The notes: generated by a model not told the origin, from the letters alone. Shown: positions 34,195-44,439, numbered from the stretch's first letter. The stretch: DNA of 64,000 bases from Thermoanaerobaculum sp. (GCA_021154885.1 JAJKHS010000045.1:1-64000), one strand, 5' to 3'. Numbers and translations are program-made.

Positions 34195-36536
34195 CGATGA
34201 AGACCGCCGCGGCGGACCGCCAGCGCCTCGGCCTCGCCCTGGCCGCGGGTCTCGCCGCCTTCGCGCTGGGAGCGGCCCTGGCCTTCGCCTTCCTGCCGGA
34301 GTGGCGCAGCGGCCAGCCCGCCGCTCCCGGTGTCTTCGCGCGGGAGTACCGACGCATTGCCCGCCAAGCCGGGCTCGAGCTCCCGGCAGAGGCGCCGAGC
34401 GTCGCGCTGGCCCTGCGGCGGGACGACCTCGCGGAGGCCTACTCCTTTCTCGGCGAGAAGGGCGCCGGCTGGCTCACGTCGTCGCGCACCGCTCTCCAGG
34501 TCCACGCCTTCCAAGGCGCGCACCTGCCGGGAACGGCTGGAAGCCAGGAGTTGCACGCCTACTTCTCCGCGGCCGGCCGCCCGCTCACCCTGTCCTGGGA
34601 GTACCTCAGCGCCCCTCTCTTCCAGCCCGACAATCGAGCCCGGCTGGCGGACCTGGCGCGCAGCTTCGCCTCGGAGCTGCGGGCGCCGGGAGAGTCGTTC
34701 GGCAAGCAGGTGCGCGGCAGCCTGGCCGTCGCCTCCGCCTCCGCCTGGGAGCTCTACGACCTGGCCGGGAGCGAGCCGCCACAGGTCATCTACCTGGGGT
34801 CCTCGCCGCCGCAGACGGCCTTCGCCAGCCGGGGGCAGGGCCGCATCGGGGACCCCCGCGTCCTGGCGCCGGACGCGAGCCTGCGCCGGCATTTCCTCTC
34901 GGGCCTCCTCTTCCTGCCGGTGGTCATCGCCGTCGGCGGGATCTTCCTCGCCCTGCTGCTGCGGGCGCGGATCGACCTCGTCAACGGCGCTCTCCTGGCG
35001 TTGATCGCCCTGCTGTCCACGGACCCCCGCTGGCTCTTCAAGTACCTGCCCGCCGCCCCCTGGCTGACCGTGATCGGCTGGACGTTCAGCGCTCCCGGCC
35101 TGGCCCTGGCCATCTTCCTGACCTGGTCGGCCGGCGAGTCGCTGCTGCGCTCGATCCACCCGGATTTCACCACCAGCCTCGACAACCTGCGGCACGGCAC
35201 GCTCGGTCCGCGCGGCGGCCGGGCGCTGCTCGTGGGCTTCGCCGCGGGCGCCGCGCTCGGGGGATGGAAGCTCGCCCTCTACGCGTTGGCGGTGGTGGCT
35301 CCCGGCGTCTCGCCCGCCGGGCCGAGCCTCGCCGTCCCCCCTTTCGGGACCAGCGGCAGCCCGGTGGCGAGCGGCATCTCCCTCGCCGCCGGCATCGCCC
35401 TGGCGGTGGCGCTCGCGGCGCGGCTGCTGCCCGGCCGCTGGGCCCGCTGGGCGCCCTGGGCCGCGGCGCTCGTCGCGGGCTACGCGCTCTCGCCGCTCCA
35501 GCTCTTCCCCTACCCCGCCGAGCTGGCGGCGAACGCGCTCTTCGCCGGCCTGCTGACCTGGGTCTGCCGGCGCTTCGGCCTCACCGCTCTGCTGGTGGCC
35601 TCGGTGGTCTCGCTGCTGCTGCCGGCGGCGCTCTTCTCGGCCCTGTACGCGCGCTGGCTGCCGGGCACCCTCGGGGCGACGGCGTCCATCGCGGCCGGCC
35701 TCCTGGTCCTCGGCTTCGTGGGCCAGGCGCGCGCCGCGCGCGTCGAGTCCGGCTACCTGCCGCCGCCGCCGTTCATGCGCCGGCTGGAGCAGGAGCGACG
35801 GCTGCGCCACGAGGTGGACCTGCTGGCGCGCATGCAGGTGGGGCTCCTGCCGCGCGAGATGCCGCGCCTCGACGGCTGGGAGGTCGCCGCCCGCTCGGTG
35901 CTGGCCAGCGAGGCCGGAGGCGACCTCTACGATTTCCTGCGCGACGACGCCGGGCGCCTGTGGATCGCCACCGGCGACGTGGCCGGCCATGGCTACTCCT
36001 GCGCCGTGATGCAGGCGATGGTGAAGGCAGGGCTGGTGAGCCTGGTGGCGCCGGAGGAGACGCCGGCCCGCGTCCTCTCCCAGCTCGACCGCGTGCTGCG
36101 CGGCGCCGGTACCGAGCACAGCTTCACCACCCTGGCCCTGATCCGCCTCGATCCGGCCACCGGCGAGGCCCTGCTCGCCAACGCTGGCCACCCCTATCCG
36201 CTGGTGTTCGCCCGCGGTGGTGGTGGTGGTGGAGACACCGTGGAGATCGCGCTGCCGGGTCTCCCCCTGGGCCAGGGTCCCCTGCGCACCTACCAGGACC
36301 GCCCCTTCGACCTGCCGGCCGGCAGCGTCCTCCTCCTCTGCTCCGACGGCCTGTTCGAGACCCTCGACCGCAACGGCAACGCCTACGGCTTCGAGCGCGC
36401 CCGCGAGGTCCTGCGCGTGATGGGCCACCGTCCGCCGCTGGAAATCGTGGACGCCCTGCTCAACGACTGCCGCCGCCACCTCGGCGCCGAAGAGCCGCCG
36501 GACGACGTCACGGTGGTGGTGGTGAAAAGGGTGTGA
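34191..36536 (+). CDS. Membrane-bound SpoIIE/PP2C-type serine phosphatase 3
   Basis: This is a 781-aa protein, translationally coupled to phosphatase 2 (ATGA at 34191-34194) and preceded by GGAGAGG. The architecture is the same: TM helix, external domain, multi-TM block, SpoIIE domain (about 545-781) with EAGGDLYDFLRDD, TGDVAGHGYS, LCSDGLFET and PDDVTVVVVKR. The pair shares diagnostic phrases such as GESLLRS / AESLLRS with F.TSLD, and NAVFAG / NALFAG, indicating tandem duplication. The external domains differ more than the phosphatase domains, suggesting separate inputs to one output. A polyglycine run (about residues 679-684) coded by GGT repeats is a local oddity and may be slippage-prone. 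Confidence 0.85.
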   Translation: MTMKTAAADRQRLGLALAAGLAAFALGAALAFAFLPEWRSGQPAAPGVFAREYRRIARQAGLELPAEAPSVALALRRDDLAEAYSFLGEKGAGWLTSSRTALQVHAFQGAHLPGTAGSQELHAYFSAAGRPLTLSWEYLSAPLFQPDNRARLADLARSFASELRAPGESFGKQVRGSLAVASASAWELYDLAGSEPPQVIYLGSSPPQTAFASRGQGRIGDPRVLAPDASLRRHFLSGLLFLPVVIAVGGIFLALLLRARIDLVNGALLALIALLSTDPRWLFKYLPAAPWLTVIGWTFSAPGLALAIFLTWSAGESLLRSIHPDFTTSLDNLRHGTLGPRGGRALLVGFAAGAALGGWKLALYALAVVAPGVSPAGPSLAVPPFGTSGSPVASGISLAAGIALAVALAARLLPGRWARWAPWAAALVAGYALSPLQLFPYPAELAANALFAGLLTWVCRRFGLTALLVASVVSLLLPAALFSALYARWLPGTLGATASIAAGLLVLGFVGQARAARVESGYLPPPPFMRRLEQERRLRHEVDLLARMQVGLLPREMPRLDGWEVAARSVLASEAGGDLYDFLRDDAGRLWIATGDVAGHGYSCAVMQAMVKAGLVSLVAPEETPARVLSQLDRVLRGAGTEHSFTTLALIRLDPATGEALLANAGHPYPLVFARGGGGGGDTVEIALPGLPLGQGPLRTYQDRPFDLPAGSVLLLCSDGLFETLDRNGNAYGFERAREVLRVMGHRPPLEIVDALLNDCRRHLGAEEPPDDVTVVVVKRV

Positions 36537-36539
36537 GCA

Positions 36540-36652
36540 ACAGGGACTTCAGGGACAGCAGGGACAGCAGGGACTTCAGGATCAGGGACGGCAAAGAGGC
36601 CTCTTCGTCCCTGAAGTCACTGAAGTCCCTGGGGTCCCTGAAGTCCCTCGCC
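36540..36652. repeat. GGGACTTCA / TGAAGTCCC inverted repeat cluster
   Basis: Between two convergent genes, repeated units AGGGACTTC and AGGGACAGC on the left (36541-36590) face TCCCTGAAGTC units on the right (36608-36645), so several alternative stems can form, centred on AGAGGCCTCTT near 36602. It probably works as a bidirectional terminator or is a REP-like element; no coding content. Confidence 0.6.
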
Positions 36653-36655
36653 CCC

Positions 36656-37588
36656 CTACCCCCGCTTCCGCTCCCGCCGCTGCCCGAAGAGCATCTTCTG
36701 CTCCAGCGCCGCCCGCTGGGCGCGATAGAACGCCTGCAGGAAAGGCCTCACGGGTACCTGCCAGCGATCGGCGGACCAGCCGACCTTGAGCTTGATCTTC
36801 TCGCAGACGTCCTCCAGAACGCGCCCGTCGAGCGTCCCCTGGTCGTCGCGGCGCAGCAGATCCTCCAGCACCTGCAGCTCGTGGATGCCATAGATGTCGA
36901 GCTGCTCGCGGGTGAAGGGGAACTCCTCCGCGGGCGGCGGCGGAGGCGGCGGGGCCGGCATGCCGGTGGGCCGCGGCCGCATGGCTGGCCGCACGGTGGC
37001 GCGGTCCGAGAGGTCGGAGAGCAGCACCGCCTTCGGCACCTTGACCACCAGCGTGCCCGCCACCAGGTCGCCGCAGCGCAGGCGGTCCTGGTTGAAGAAG
37101 GGCATCAGGGCGAAGACCGCCAGCCACCCCAGGGCGAGGAGCTGCCCCCAGCCGGGCGATTCCGGCAGCATCGCCCCAGGCGCGAGCAGGGCGATCAGCG
37201 GCAGGTAAAACTCCAGGTTGCGCATCAGGTTGCGGGCGAACACGGCCTCGGCGGTCAGCGGTCCGCCGTCGCGCGAGATCACGCGCAGGCCCATCCGCCG
37301 CTTGCCAGGGGTTACGCCGCCGCCGCGGATCTCGAAATGCACGAAGTAGAAGTTCCACAGCAGGAAGCCCACCAGCAGCGCGAACGACAGTCCCACCGCA
37401 GGCAGCCCCACCAGCGCGACGAGGAGCGCCAGCAGCCAGACGAGGATCGTGCCGCCTACGATTACCAGCATGTCCAGGAGGAACGCCGCCAATCGGTCGC
37501 CCACGCCGGCCACCGCGAACGGCAGGGAGATCCCCTCCGGCGTCGGCACCCGGTGGATGCGCTCCTTATCGAGCGAGATCGCGGTCAC
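36656..37588 (-). CDS. RDD-family membrane protein
   Basis: This is a 310-aa protein starting at GTG 37586-37588 within the end of the SpoIIM gene (23-nt overlap). The RDD signature is split over TM helices: VGDRLAAFLLDMLVIVGG (Arg-Asp), PGKRRMGLRVISRDGGP, and FNQDRLRCGDLVAGTLVV (Asp). There are four to five TM segments up to residue 185, then a Pro-rich linker (PAPPPPPPP) and a soluble helical tail with EQLDIYGIHELQVLEDLLRR. RDD proteins are proposed transporters or membrane scaffolds; the role here is unknown. It is the last gene of the MoxR/DUF58-type cluster. Confidence 0.88.
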   Translation of the reverse strand: MTAISLDKERIHRVPTPEGISLPFAVAGVGDRLAAFLLDMLVIVGGTILVWLLALLVALVGLPAVGLSFALLVGFLLWNFYFVHFEIRGGGVTPGKRRMGLRVISRDGGPLTAEAVFARNLMRNLEFYLPLIALLAPGAMLPESPGWGQLLALGWLAVFALMPFFNQDRLRCGDLVAGTLVVKVPKAVLLSDLSDRATVRPAMRPRPTGMPAPPPPPPPAEEFPFTREQLDIYGIHELQVLEDLLRRDDQGTLDGRVLEDVCEKIKLKVGWSADRWQVPVRPFLQAFYRAQRAALEQKMLFGQRRERKRG

Positions 37589-38576
37589 GGTTTCGCCCCA
37601 CGGTGAAGAAGTACCAGGTCCAGAAGACGAGGGTCAGGGCGGCGAGGGTCCAGCGCACGCCCACGTCCTGCACGAGCTGACGAAAGAAGCCCTCGATTGC
37701 TCCCGCGACGAGGAACATGACGACCGCGCCCACGGCCAGCAGCGCCACTTCGCGCCCCTGGAGCGCCAGGTTGCGCAGCCGCGTGTGGCGCCCGGGGAAG
37801 ACCAGGGCCCGGCCGAGCACCATGCCGGCCGCGCCGCACAGGCAGAGGGCACCGATCTCGGTGACGCCATGCGGGAGGATCCACGCCCAGAGCTCCGGCC
37901 CCAGCCCGCGCGAAGCGTAGAGCGCCGCCATGGCTCCCAGCGTCAGGCCGGTTTCGAGGAGCAGGAAGATCACCGGCACGCCGGCCGCGAAGCCGAGGGC
38001 GAAGCAGAGCATCCCCACCTTCGAGTTGTGGGTGAAGAGGAAGGTGGCAAAGATCGACAGCTCCCCTCTCCCCCGGCCGTAGAGCACGTCCCGCAGCTCC
38101 TTGGTCGAGGCCGCGGGGGTGCGCCCCTGGGCCATGGCCTCCCCCACGAAGCTGTAGTAGCGCTCCGGATCGGCCTTCGTCATCTGGTAGCCGGCGAGCA
38201 CGCCCAGGGCCACCAGCGCGAAGGAGAGCGCCACGAAGCCGAAGTAGCGGCGCACCACGTCCGGAAAATCGTGGCGGAAGAACTCGATCACCGCCTCCTC
38301 CGGCCGCCGCTTGGCGCCATAGACGCAGATGTAGGCGCGGCCCACGAGGGCGTTCAGATAGTCGAGGAGGTTCTTGTCCAGGCTGATGGCGGTCGCGACC
38401 GACAGCGAGCTCGCGGCGCCGCGGTAGAGCACCGGCAGCCGGTTGAGCTCCGCCGCCGTGAGGTTCCGCAACCCCTTCGTCTCCACCCGTTCCAGCAGCA
38501 TCTCCAGCTCGCGCCAGGCCTCCTCGCGCTCGCGGCGGAACTGGGCGGATTTAAGGATGAAGGTGGGCGCGGTCAT
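37566..38576 (-). CDS. Stage II sporulation protein M (SpoIIM)-like membrane protein
   Basis: This is a 336-aa protein. The N-terminal 105 residues are soluble and helical (WRELEMLLERVETKGLRNLTAAELNRLPVLYR), followed by about six TM helices. The SpoIIM family pattern is seen in ELSIFATFLFTHNSKVGMLCFALGFAAGVPVIFLL and ILPHGVTEIGALCLCGAAGM. In Bacillus, SpoIIM is part of an engulfment machine, but non-sporulating bacteria carry it in MoxR clusters, with unknown envelope function. Start ATG 38574-38576. Repeat A2 lies just upstream, between this gene and DUF58. Confidence 0.9.
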   Translation of the reverse strand: MTAPTFILKSAQFRREREEAWRELEMLLERVETKGLRNLTAAELNRLPVLYRGAASSLSVATAISLDKNLLDYLNALVGRAYICVYGAKRRPEEAVIEFFRHDFPDVVRRYFGFVALSFALVALGVLAGYQMTKADPERYYSFVGEAMAQGRTPAASTKELRDVLYGRGRGELSIFATFLFTHNSKVGMLCFALGFAAGVPVIFLLLETGLTLGAMAALYASRGLGPELWAWILPHGVTEIGALCLCGAAGMVLGRALVFPGRHTRLRNLALQGREVALLAVGAVVMFLVAGAIEGFFRQLVQDVGVRWTLAALTLVFWTWYFFTVGRNRDRDLAR

Positions 38577-38596
38577 GGGATTTTGGCTTTCACATC

Positions 38597-38685
38597 CCCT
38601 GGGACCGCCGGCGTCCCGCCGGCCTGCTAACTCTGCTTTTGAAAAGCCAAGTAAGTCGGCCGGCGGGACGCCGGCGGTCCCAGGG
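38597..38685. repeat. REP-like hairpin A2 (27-bp perfect arms)
   Basis: Arms 38597-38623 and 38659-38685 are perfect reverse complements of each other and identical to those of A1 at 8792-8880. The loop differs (GCTAACTCTGCTTTTG...) but keeps the CTAACT motif. Total length is again 89 bp. Confidence 0.85.
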
Positions 38686-38701
38686 GGTTCGCGACATATC
38701 T

Positions 38702-40009
38702 CTAAATCCTCTCCCGCCGCTTGATGTCCAGATACGTATTGATCAGCCGCGGCGAAACCTGCCCCGGCGCCGCGTCGATGGGATAGATCCCCAGCCGCCG
38801 CAGCCGCCGCAGCACCACTTCGCGATCGCGCAGCAGGCCGCCGGCCACCACGGCGCGGTTGAGCTCGACGATGCCCTTGGGCTCCTGGGCGGCGACGGCG
38901 GCGAGGCCGGGGTCCTGGAGGGCCACGAAGACCACCACGTGACGGCGCGACAGGCGGTCCAGGTTCTCCACCATCAGCTCGGCGGTGATGGTGTCCACGA
39001 AATCCGTCAGCACCACGATCAGCGAGCGCCGGGAGAGGCGCTGGCCGATCGCGGTCAGGCCGAGCGTGAAATTGGTCTCGCGGTCCGAGTAGTCCACCTG
39101 GCCCGCCATCTGGCTGAGGATCTGAAAGCCCCTCAACCCGCCCTTGGGCTCGACGTAGAGGCCCGGCTTCGAGTCGAACGTCGCGAGCCCCACGCGGTCG
39201 CCCGCCCGCAGCGAGATGTAGGCCAGCAGCAGGGCGGCGTTGACCGCGTGGTCGACCTTGGGAACGCCGGCCAGCGGCTCGCACATCAAGTGGCCGGTGT
39301 CCACGGCGATCACCACCTGGTGATTGCGCTCGGCCCGGAACTGACGGGCCACCAGCTTGCGGTGACGGGCCGAGGCCTTCCAGTCGAGCGTCCGGCGATC
39401 GTCGCCCACGGTGTACTCGCGCAGCGAATCGAACTCCGTGCCGTCCCCCTTGTAGCGCTCGATCTTCAAGCCCGCGCGGAACTCGCGATCGGTCAGGAAG
39501 CGCAGCGCCATGGTCTTCACCGGCCGGATGTTGGGCACCACCGGCGCCTGGCGCATGAGGTCCAGCCGCGCCACCGCCGCTATCAGCCCCAGGGGACCGG
39601 CGTAGCGCACCCAGGCGCGCTCCACCACGATCCTCCCGCGGCGCGTGGGAGCGAGACGGAAACGCAGCCCCGTCCCCTCCCGCGACGCCCGGCCCCGGAG
39701 CTGCGGCTGCGGCAGAAGCCGGTCCGACAGATCGATCGCCACCGTCACCGGCACCCGCCGCGCGGAAGGCACCGCCACCGTCAGCACCGCCTCCTCCTCC
39801 TCGCCGATGTAGAGCGTCCCCGGCATCGCCAGCGCCCCGGTCACACCCATCCGCCGCGGCACCATCAAAGCGTCCGCGCCCAGAGCCACCACCAGCCCGC
39901 CGAGATAAATCGGCCAAAGCGCCCACAGCCGGGCATCCACCGCCGCCGGCAGCAACGCCACGGCCAGGCCCACCACGGCGACGACGATGGCACGGCGAGT
40001 CGGTCGCAT
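38702..40009 (-). CDS. DUF58 (vWA-like) domain protein
   Basis: This 435-aa protein begins at ATG 40007-40009; two TM helices (about 8-45: AIVVAVVGLAVALLPAA, LWPIYLGGLVVALGA) anchor it. The DUF58 signature DGTEFDSLREYTVGDDRRTLDWKASAR is complete and is followed by a von Willebrand A-like fold with a partial MIDAS motif (VVIAVDTGHLM, and VLTDFVD). DUF58 proteins work with MoxR AAA+ ATPases in cofactor insertion or surface assembly. The MoxR gene is the next upstream gene in this cluster, 266 bp away across repeat B2. Confidence 0.9.
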   Translation of the reverse strand: MRPTRRAIVVAVVGLAVALLPAAVDARLWALWPIYLGGLVVALGADALMVPRRMGVTGALAMPGTLYIGEEEEAVLTVAVPSARRVPVTVAIDLSDRLLPQPQLRGRASREGTGLRFRLAPTRRGRIVVERAWVRYAGPLGLIAAVARLDLMRQAPVVPNIRPVKTMALRFLTDREFRAGLKIERYKGDGTEFDSLREYTVGDDRRTLDWKASARHRKLVARQFRAERNHQVVIAVDTGHLMCEPLAGVPKVDHAVNAALLLAYISLRAGDRVGLATFDSKPGLYVEPKGGLRGFQILSQMAGQVDYSDRETNFTLGLTAIGQRLSRRSLIVVLTDFVDTITAELMVENLDRLSRRHVVVFVALQDPGLAAVAAQEPKGIVELNRAVVAGGLLRDREVVLRRLRRLGIYPIDAAPGQVSPRLINTYLDIKRRERI

Positions 40010-40029
40010 CAGCGGCTCCCGACTCCCCA

Positions 40030-40222
40030 ACCCCGCCCCTTCGGGGCGGGGCCCTCACTCCCCCGACCCCTCTCTCCCAGCCTCCCCCCCGCCGGCCGGG
40101 AGAGAGGGGAGGAAGACAAGAAACAACAGGGAAACTGTCTTTGCTTTTTCAAGACTAACCACTCCCTCTTCTCCCGGCGGACGGGGGGGAGGCCGGGAGA
40201 AGAGGGCCGGGGTGATGAGGGC
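40030..40222. repeat. Composite repeat B2 (two hairpins)
   Basis: The gap between MoxR and DUF58 holds the left hairpin (TCTCTCCCAGCC ... GGCCGGGAGAGA, about 40069-40106) and the right hairpin (CCCTCTTCTCCCGG ... CCGGGAGAAGAGGG, about 40163-40206), with GACTAACCACTCCCTC in between and GGGGTGATGAGGG at the end. It is the same module as B1 at 29531-29755 without the inserted A half-copy. A further GC hairpin, CCCCGCCCCTTCGGGGCGGGG, starts at 40031. Confidence 0.7.
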
Positions 40223-40275
40223 CCCGCCGGCGCCGCCCCGCCCCGATTCATGAATGCCGTTCGAATCGGCATAGG

Positions 40276-41209
<934 letters not shown>

Positions 41210-41232
<23 letters not shown>

Positions 41233-42535
41233 TCGTCATCTCCACACGCCAGTCATACAACCTCTGAGCGATCCAGGCCGCGTCCCCTTCGCCGCGCCGC
41301 CCCTCGGGGAGCCGCCGGAGATCCGTCTCCAGGGCAGCGAGATTCAACCTCTTCCCATGCCCTTCGCTGAGCCGCTGGAGCCGGGCCAGCCGCTCGGTCT
41401 CCGGCAGATCGGGCGGCAGGAAGTAGTAGGCGGCCACCGCCCGCGTCGTCTGCTGGAAATAGCGCATGGCGCTGTCGGCGGCGTGGCCGCCCCCGGCCAG
41501 CAGCTCCGCGGTATTGCCGATCAGGACCGCCTTGCCCGCCGCCAGCCCGGCCGCGGCCGGCAGCGGCTTGCCGAAGCGCCCCATGCCCGCCCAGAGCACC
41601 ACGCCCAGCAGCACCAGCCCCTGGAGCACGGCGAGCACCATGGGAAAGCGCAACGCCTCGGCGAGCAGGCCCGGCGTCCGGTTGAAGCCGTGAACCGTCT
41701 CGTCGAACACCACGCCCTGGGCCGCCAGCTCGCGAGCGAAGAGCTGATAGACCGCGGCGGCGTTCTCCCCCCGGCCGAGGCCCTGATTGTTCAGCAGATC
41801 CGGATCGGCGATCACCACCACCTGCGGCCGGCCGGACCTCGCCGGCCGGCGCGCCACCAGCAGGCCGCCGTCACATTGGATCACCGGCTCCAGCCCCTCG
41901 ATTGGCAGCAGAAGCTGGACGGGCGTCTCGACGTCCAGTTGGAGGGCCAAGGGCGCGTCCCCGTTGTGCCAGCTCGCCTGGCAGCCCCTGGCGCTCCGCA
42001 ATCGCCGCGCTGTCACGGGAAGGTCCGGATCCTTCAGACCCTGGAGAACCCAATGCACCTGCCAGGACGGCATCAGCTCCACTTTCTCCAGCCACTCCGG
42101 CTTGTCCTTCCGCGGCTCGCTCGGAATCCACTTGGGGAGCACGACGACGAGCGGCGCCTGGCGGTCCCGGGCCTCCTGCCAGAGGGTCTCCAGGCGCGGC
42201 GAGCTGCCTCCCCGCCGGGGGTCCGGCTCGGCCACCACCAGCGGATGATCGGGGCCCACCCCGCTCCCCGCCGACGCCTGGCGGGACGTCGCGCCGAGCC
42301 CCAGGGCCCGCAGCAGCTCGGCCACGCCACGATAGCCGAGAGCGCTGCGGCTGAAGGTGTCGGCCCCGGGCGCCGGCCGCCCCTCCAGGTCGCGGCCAAA
42401 GGCGAGGAGCAGCAGGAAGATCGCGAACGACGTGGCGGCGATCCCCACGGCCCAGGCCACCCGGCGGCGGGAGAAGCCCCCCTCGAGCTCCGTCTCGGCG
42501 GCGGTCTCCTGATCCGGCTGATCCGGCTCCCTCAC
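41210..42535 (-). CDS. DUF4350-type membrane protein
   Basis: This is a 441-aa protein starting with GTG 42533-42535 in a GTGA overlap with the DUF4129 gene. An N-terminal TM helix (about 25-45) is followed by a large extracytoplasmic domain with the DUF4350 pattern: [53 protein letters not shown] second TM helix (about 305-325: [21 protein letters not shown]) leads to a cytoplasmic tail. DUF4350 proteins accompany MoxR/DUF58/DUF4129 genes with unknown molecular function. Confidence 0.88.
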
Positions 42536-43248
42536 GCCGGCCTCCGGACGAGCGAGCGGAAACGCTCGAGACTGCGCTGATAGTCCTCCGGTCCCGCGGC
42601 CTCGCCGCCGAAGAGGGTGCGCTCCACGGCCCGTACCAGCTCGTCGAACGCCGTCCGCGACTCGCTTCTCAAGGGGAGGAGACGGGCGAGCTCGCGGCTG
42701 GTGCGGGAGGGCTGGACCGTCATATGAGCGCGGGCTGCGAAGTGGTGGATGGCCGCCAGCAGCAGCGCGTGAATGGCCTCGCCATAGCGCCCCTCGGCGG
42801 CCAGCCGGGTGGCGTCCTCCAGGTCCGGCTCGCGCTCCGGCCCGGCCGCCGCGCCCGTGCCCTGCACCTCCCCCTCGCCGCCGGCGCGCGCCCGTCCCAA
42901 CCTCTCCGCCACGGCCCGCACCACCCAGGCCAGGACGAGAGCGATCACCGCGACCAGCAGGACGAGGAAGACGATCCGCGTCAGCTCGGCCCCGGCGCTG
43001 ATCACCGGCGCAGCCGCCGCGGGGAGGCTGACGCCGCCGGAGGACGGCCGAGGCCGGCTCTCGTCGAGGTCCTGCGGCGCCTCGTGCTCCGGCAGCCGCG
43101 TCTGATACCGCGGATCGGCGAGGATCGCCCGCGCCCGCTCCGGGACCCCGGTTGGGCGCGCCGGCGCGCTCTGGCCCCTCGCCGGCGCGCCCAGGAGAGC
43201 CGCGCCGGCCAGGAGCAGCGCCGGGAGGAGGTGCCGCCCCCTCCCCAA
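42532..43248 (-). CDS. DUF4129-type membrane protein
   Basis: This protein has about 238 aa if started at TTG 43246-43248; start choice is uncertain because no ribosome site is clear and longer frames overlap the upstream gene. A signal-like segment (LLPALLLAGAALLGAPARG) and a TM helix (about residues 104-125: IVFLVLLVAVIALVLAWVV) flank an Arg/Pro-rich linker. The C-terminal 100 residues are the DUF4129 domain (EDATRLAAEGRYGEAIHALLLAAIHHFAARAHM, RTSRELARLLP, FDELVRAVERTLFGGEAAGPEDYQR). It is the usual partner of MoxR, DUF58 and DUF4350 proteins. Confidence 0.85.
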   Translation of the reverse strand: MGRGRHLLPALLLAGAALLGAPARGQSAPARPTGVPERARAILADPRYQTRLPEHEAPQDLDESRPRPSSGGVSLPAAAAPVISAGAELTRIVFLVLLVAVIALVLAWVVRAVAERLGRARAGGEGEVQGTGAAAGPEREPDLEDATRLAAEGRYGEAIHALLLAAIHHFAARAHMTVQPSRTSRELARLLPLRSESRTAFDELVRAVERTLFGGEAAGPEDYQRSLERFRSLVRRPA

Positions 43249-43255
43249 CGCACGC

Positions 43256-44293
43256 TCAGGCGAAGACCGAGGAGATCTGATCAACGTCGACCGATTCTTT
43301 GACGCTGCGCAGGCGGTAGTACATGACCGCCACGGCCGTGGCACGGAGGCCGATGGTCAGGACGTTGACGGTGCTCGAGATCATCAGCAACGTGCCCAGA
43401 TCGTGGGCCGGGACGATCGCGATCCGCACCAGGATTTGTTCGAGGACCCCCAGCACGAACAAGAGGCCGAAGACCTGCCAGCGGAAGCCCTCCGTGAGGT
43501 GAGCGCTGCGCCGCAAGGCGTCGGAGACTCCAGGCCGCTCCTCGATGGTAACGGGGACGACCACGGCGAACATCGCGGCCAGGATGAAGCCCGGAACCAG
43601 GCAAAACACGGCCCCCAATCCTACCGCGCACCCGGCCACGATGCCCACGCCCAGGACCGGGAAGAAGCGCGAGAACGCCACCCGCAGGCAGTCCATCAAG
43701 GAAGGGCTTTGGCCGCGCATCTGCTGATAGACGCCGTAGGTGAGCCCCGCCGTCGTCAACTGACCCAGGATGATCTGCACCAGGAGCGCCAGAAAGAAGA
43801 AGGAGAGCGCCGTGGCCGGGCTCCTGTGAGCTTGCAGGAGGTAGGCTGCAAAAGCGAACACAGGCAGGGAGATCAGGGCGCTCAGCAGCGCGAAGGGAAT
43901 GAAGTTGGAGAAGAAGATGGAGAACGCCTCGCCCAGGACCTTCCCGAGCTCGAAGGTCCCCAGGAAGTCCTGGCCGGTCGCAGAGAACGACGAGAAGGTC
44001 GGCGCCACGCTCCCCGGCCCGCCATAGACCGTGCCCCCGGCCGCAACCGGCGGCGGATCGCCGAAGCCGCCGCCAGCCGGAGCGAGGACCCTCCCCCCGG
44101 CGATCACCGGCGGCGGCGGGATGAAAGACGGCGGCGGGGATGCCGCGACCGGGGCGAACGCGGGCGGCGTGCCCGGCGGCCCCGCCGCGCCAGCCGCGCC
44201 AAAGACCGGCCCCTTGTAGCGGCTGATGATCACGCCGCACCGCATGCACTCCACACCATCAGGCTGTTCAAAGCCGCACTTCGGGCAGATCAT
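43256..44293 (-). CDS. Zinc-ribbon multi-TM membrane protein
   Basis: This is a 345-aa protein. The N-terminus is a short zinc ribbon, CPKCGFEQPDGVECMRCGVI (Cys pairs at 3/6 and 16/19). A long Pro/Gly-rich low-complexity linker (about 35-95) follows, and then six TM helices with a pattern like the DUF975 / YIP1 / glycerophosphodiesterase-membrane-domain proteins (TFELGKVLGEAFSIFFSNFIPFALL, LVPGFILAAMFAVVVPVTIEERPGVSDALRRS). It probably organises or senses the membrane; function unknown. It is the first gene of the MoxR cluster on this strand, 7 bp from the DUF4129 start. Confidence 0.8.
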   Translation of the reverse strand: MICPKCGFEQPDGVECMRCGVIISRYKGPVFGAAGAAGPPGTPPAFAPVAASPPPSFIPPPPVIAGGRVLAPAGGGFGDPPPVAAGGTVYGGPGSVAPTFSSFSATGQDFLGTFELGKVLGEAFSIFFSNFIPFALLSALISLPVFAFAAYLLQAHRSPATALSFFFLALLVQIILGQLTTAGLTYGVYQQMRGQSPSLMDCLRVAFSRFFPVLGVGIVAGCAVGLGAVFCLVPGFILAAMFAVVVPVTIEERPGVSDALRRSAHLTEGFRWQVFGLLFVLGVLEQILVRIAIVPAHDLGTLLMISSTVNVLTIGLRATAVAVMYYRLRSVKESVDVDQISSVFA

Positions 44294-44345
44294 GCCGGAG
44301 ACCCTCCGTCGTCATCCAGGAGTTGCCAAACGCCGGCATTCCATT

Positions 44346-44432
44346 TCACGGGCCGGCCGGAACAGCCTCGATTTCCTCGTCGCTGAAGTGGCAGAGATCG
44401 TAGAACGGCCGAGAGAGGGCGTCAAGGAACTC
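44346..44432 (-). pseudogene. Possible C-terminal gene fragment cut by repeat B3
   Basis: A minus-strand frame reading EFLDALSRPFYDLCHFSDEE, then IEAVPAGP and a stop at 44346-44348, looks like the end of an ordinary protein, but it runs directly into repeat B3 with no start or ribosome site. It may be the remnant of a gene interrupted by the repeat. The family is unknown and it could also be a chance frame. Confidence 0.25.
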
Positions 44433-44439
44433 CCCCTCC

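Noticed and set aside
34137-36479. Minus-strand 780-codon frame opposite phosphatase 3
   Set aside because: Shadow of a gene with intact SpoIIE motifs and coupled start.
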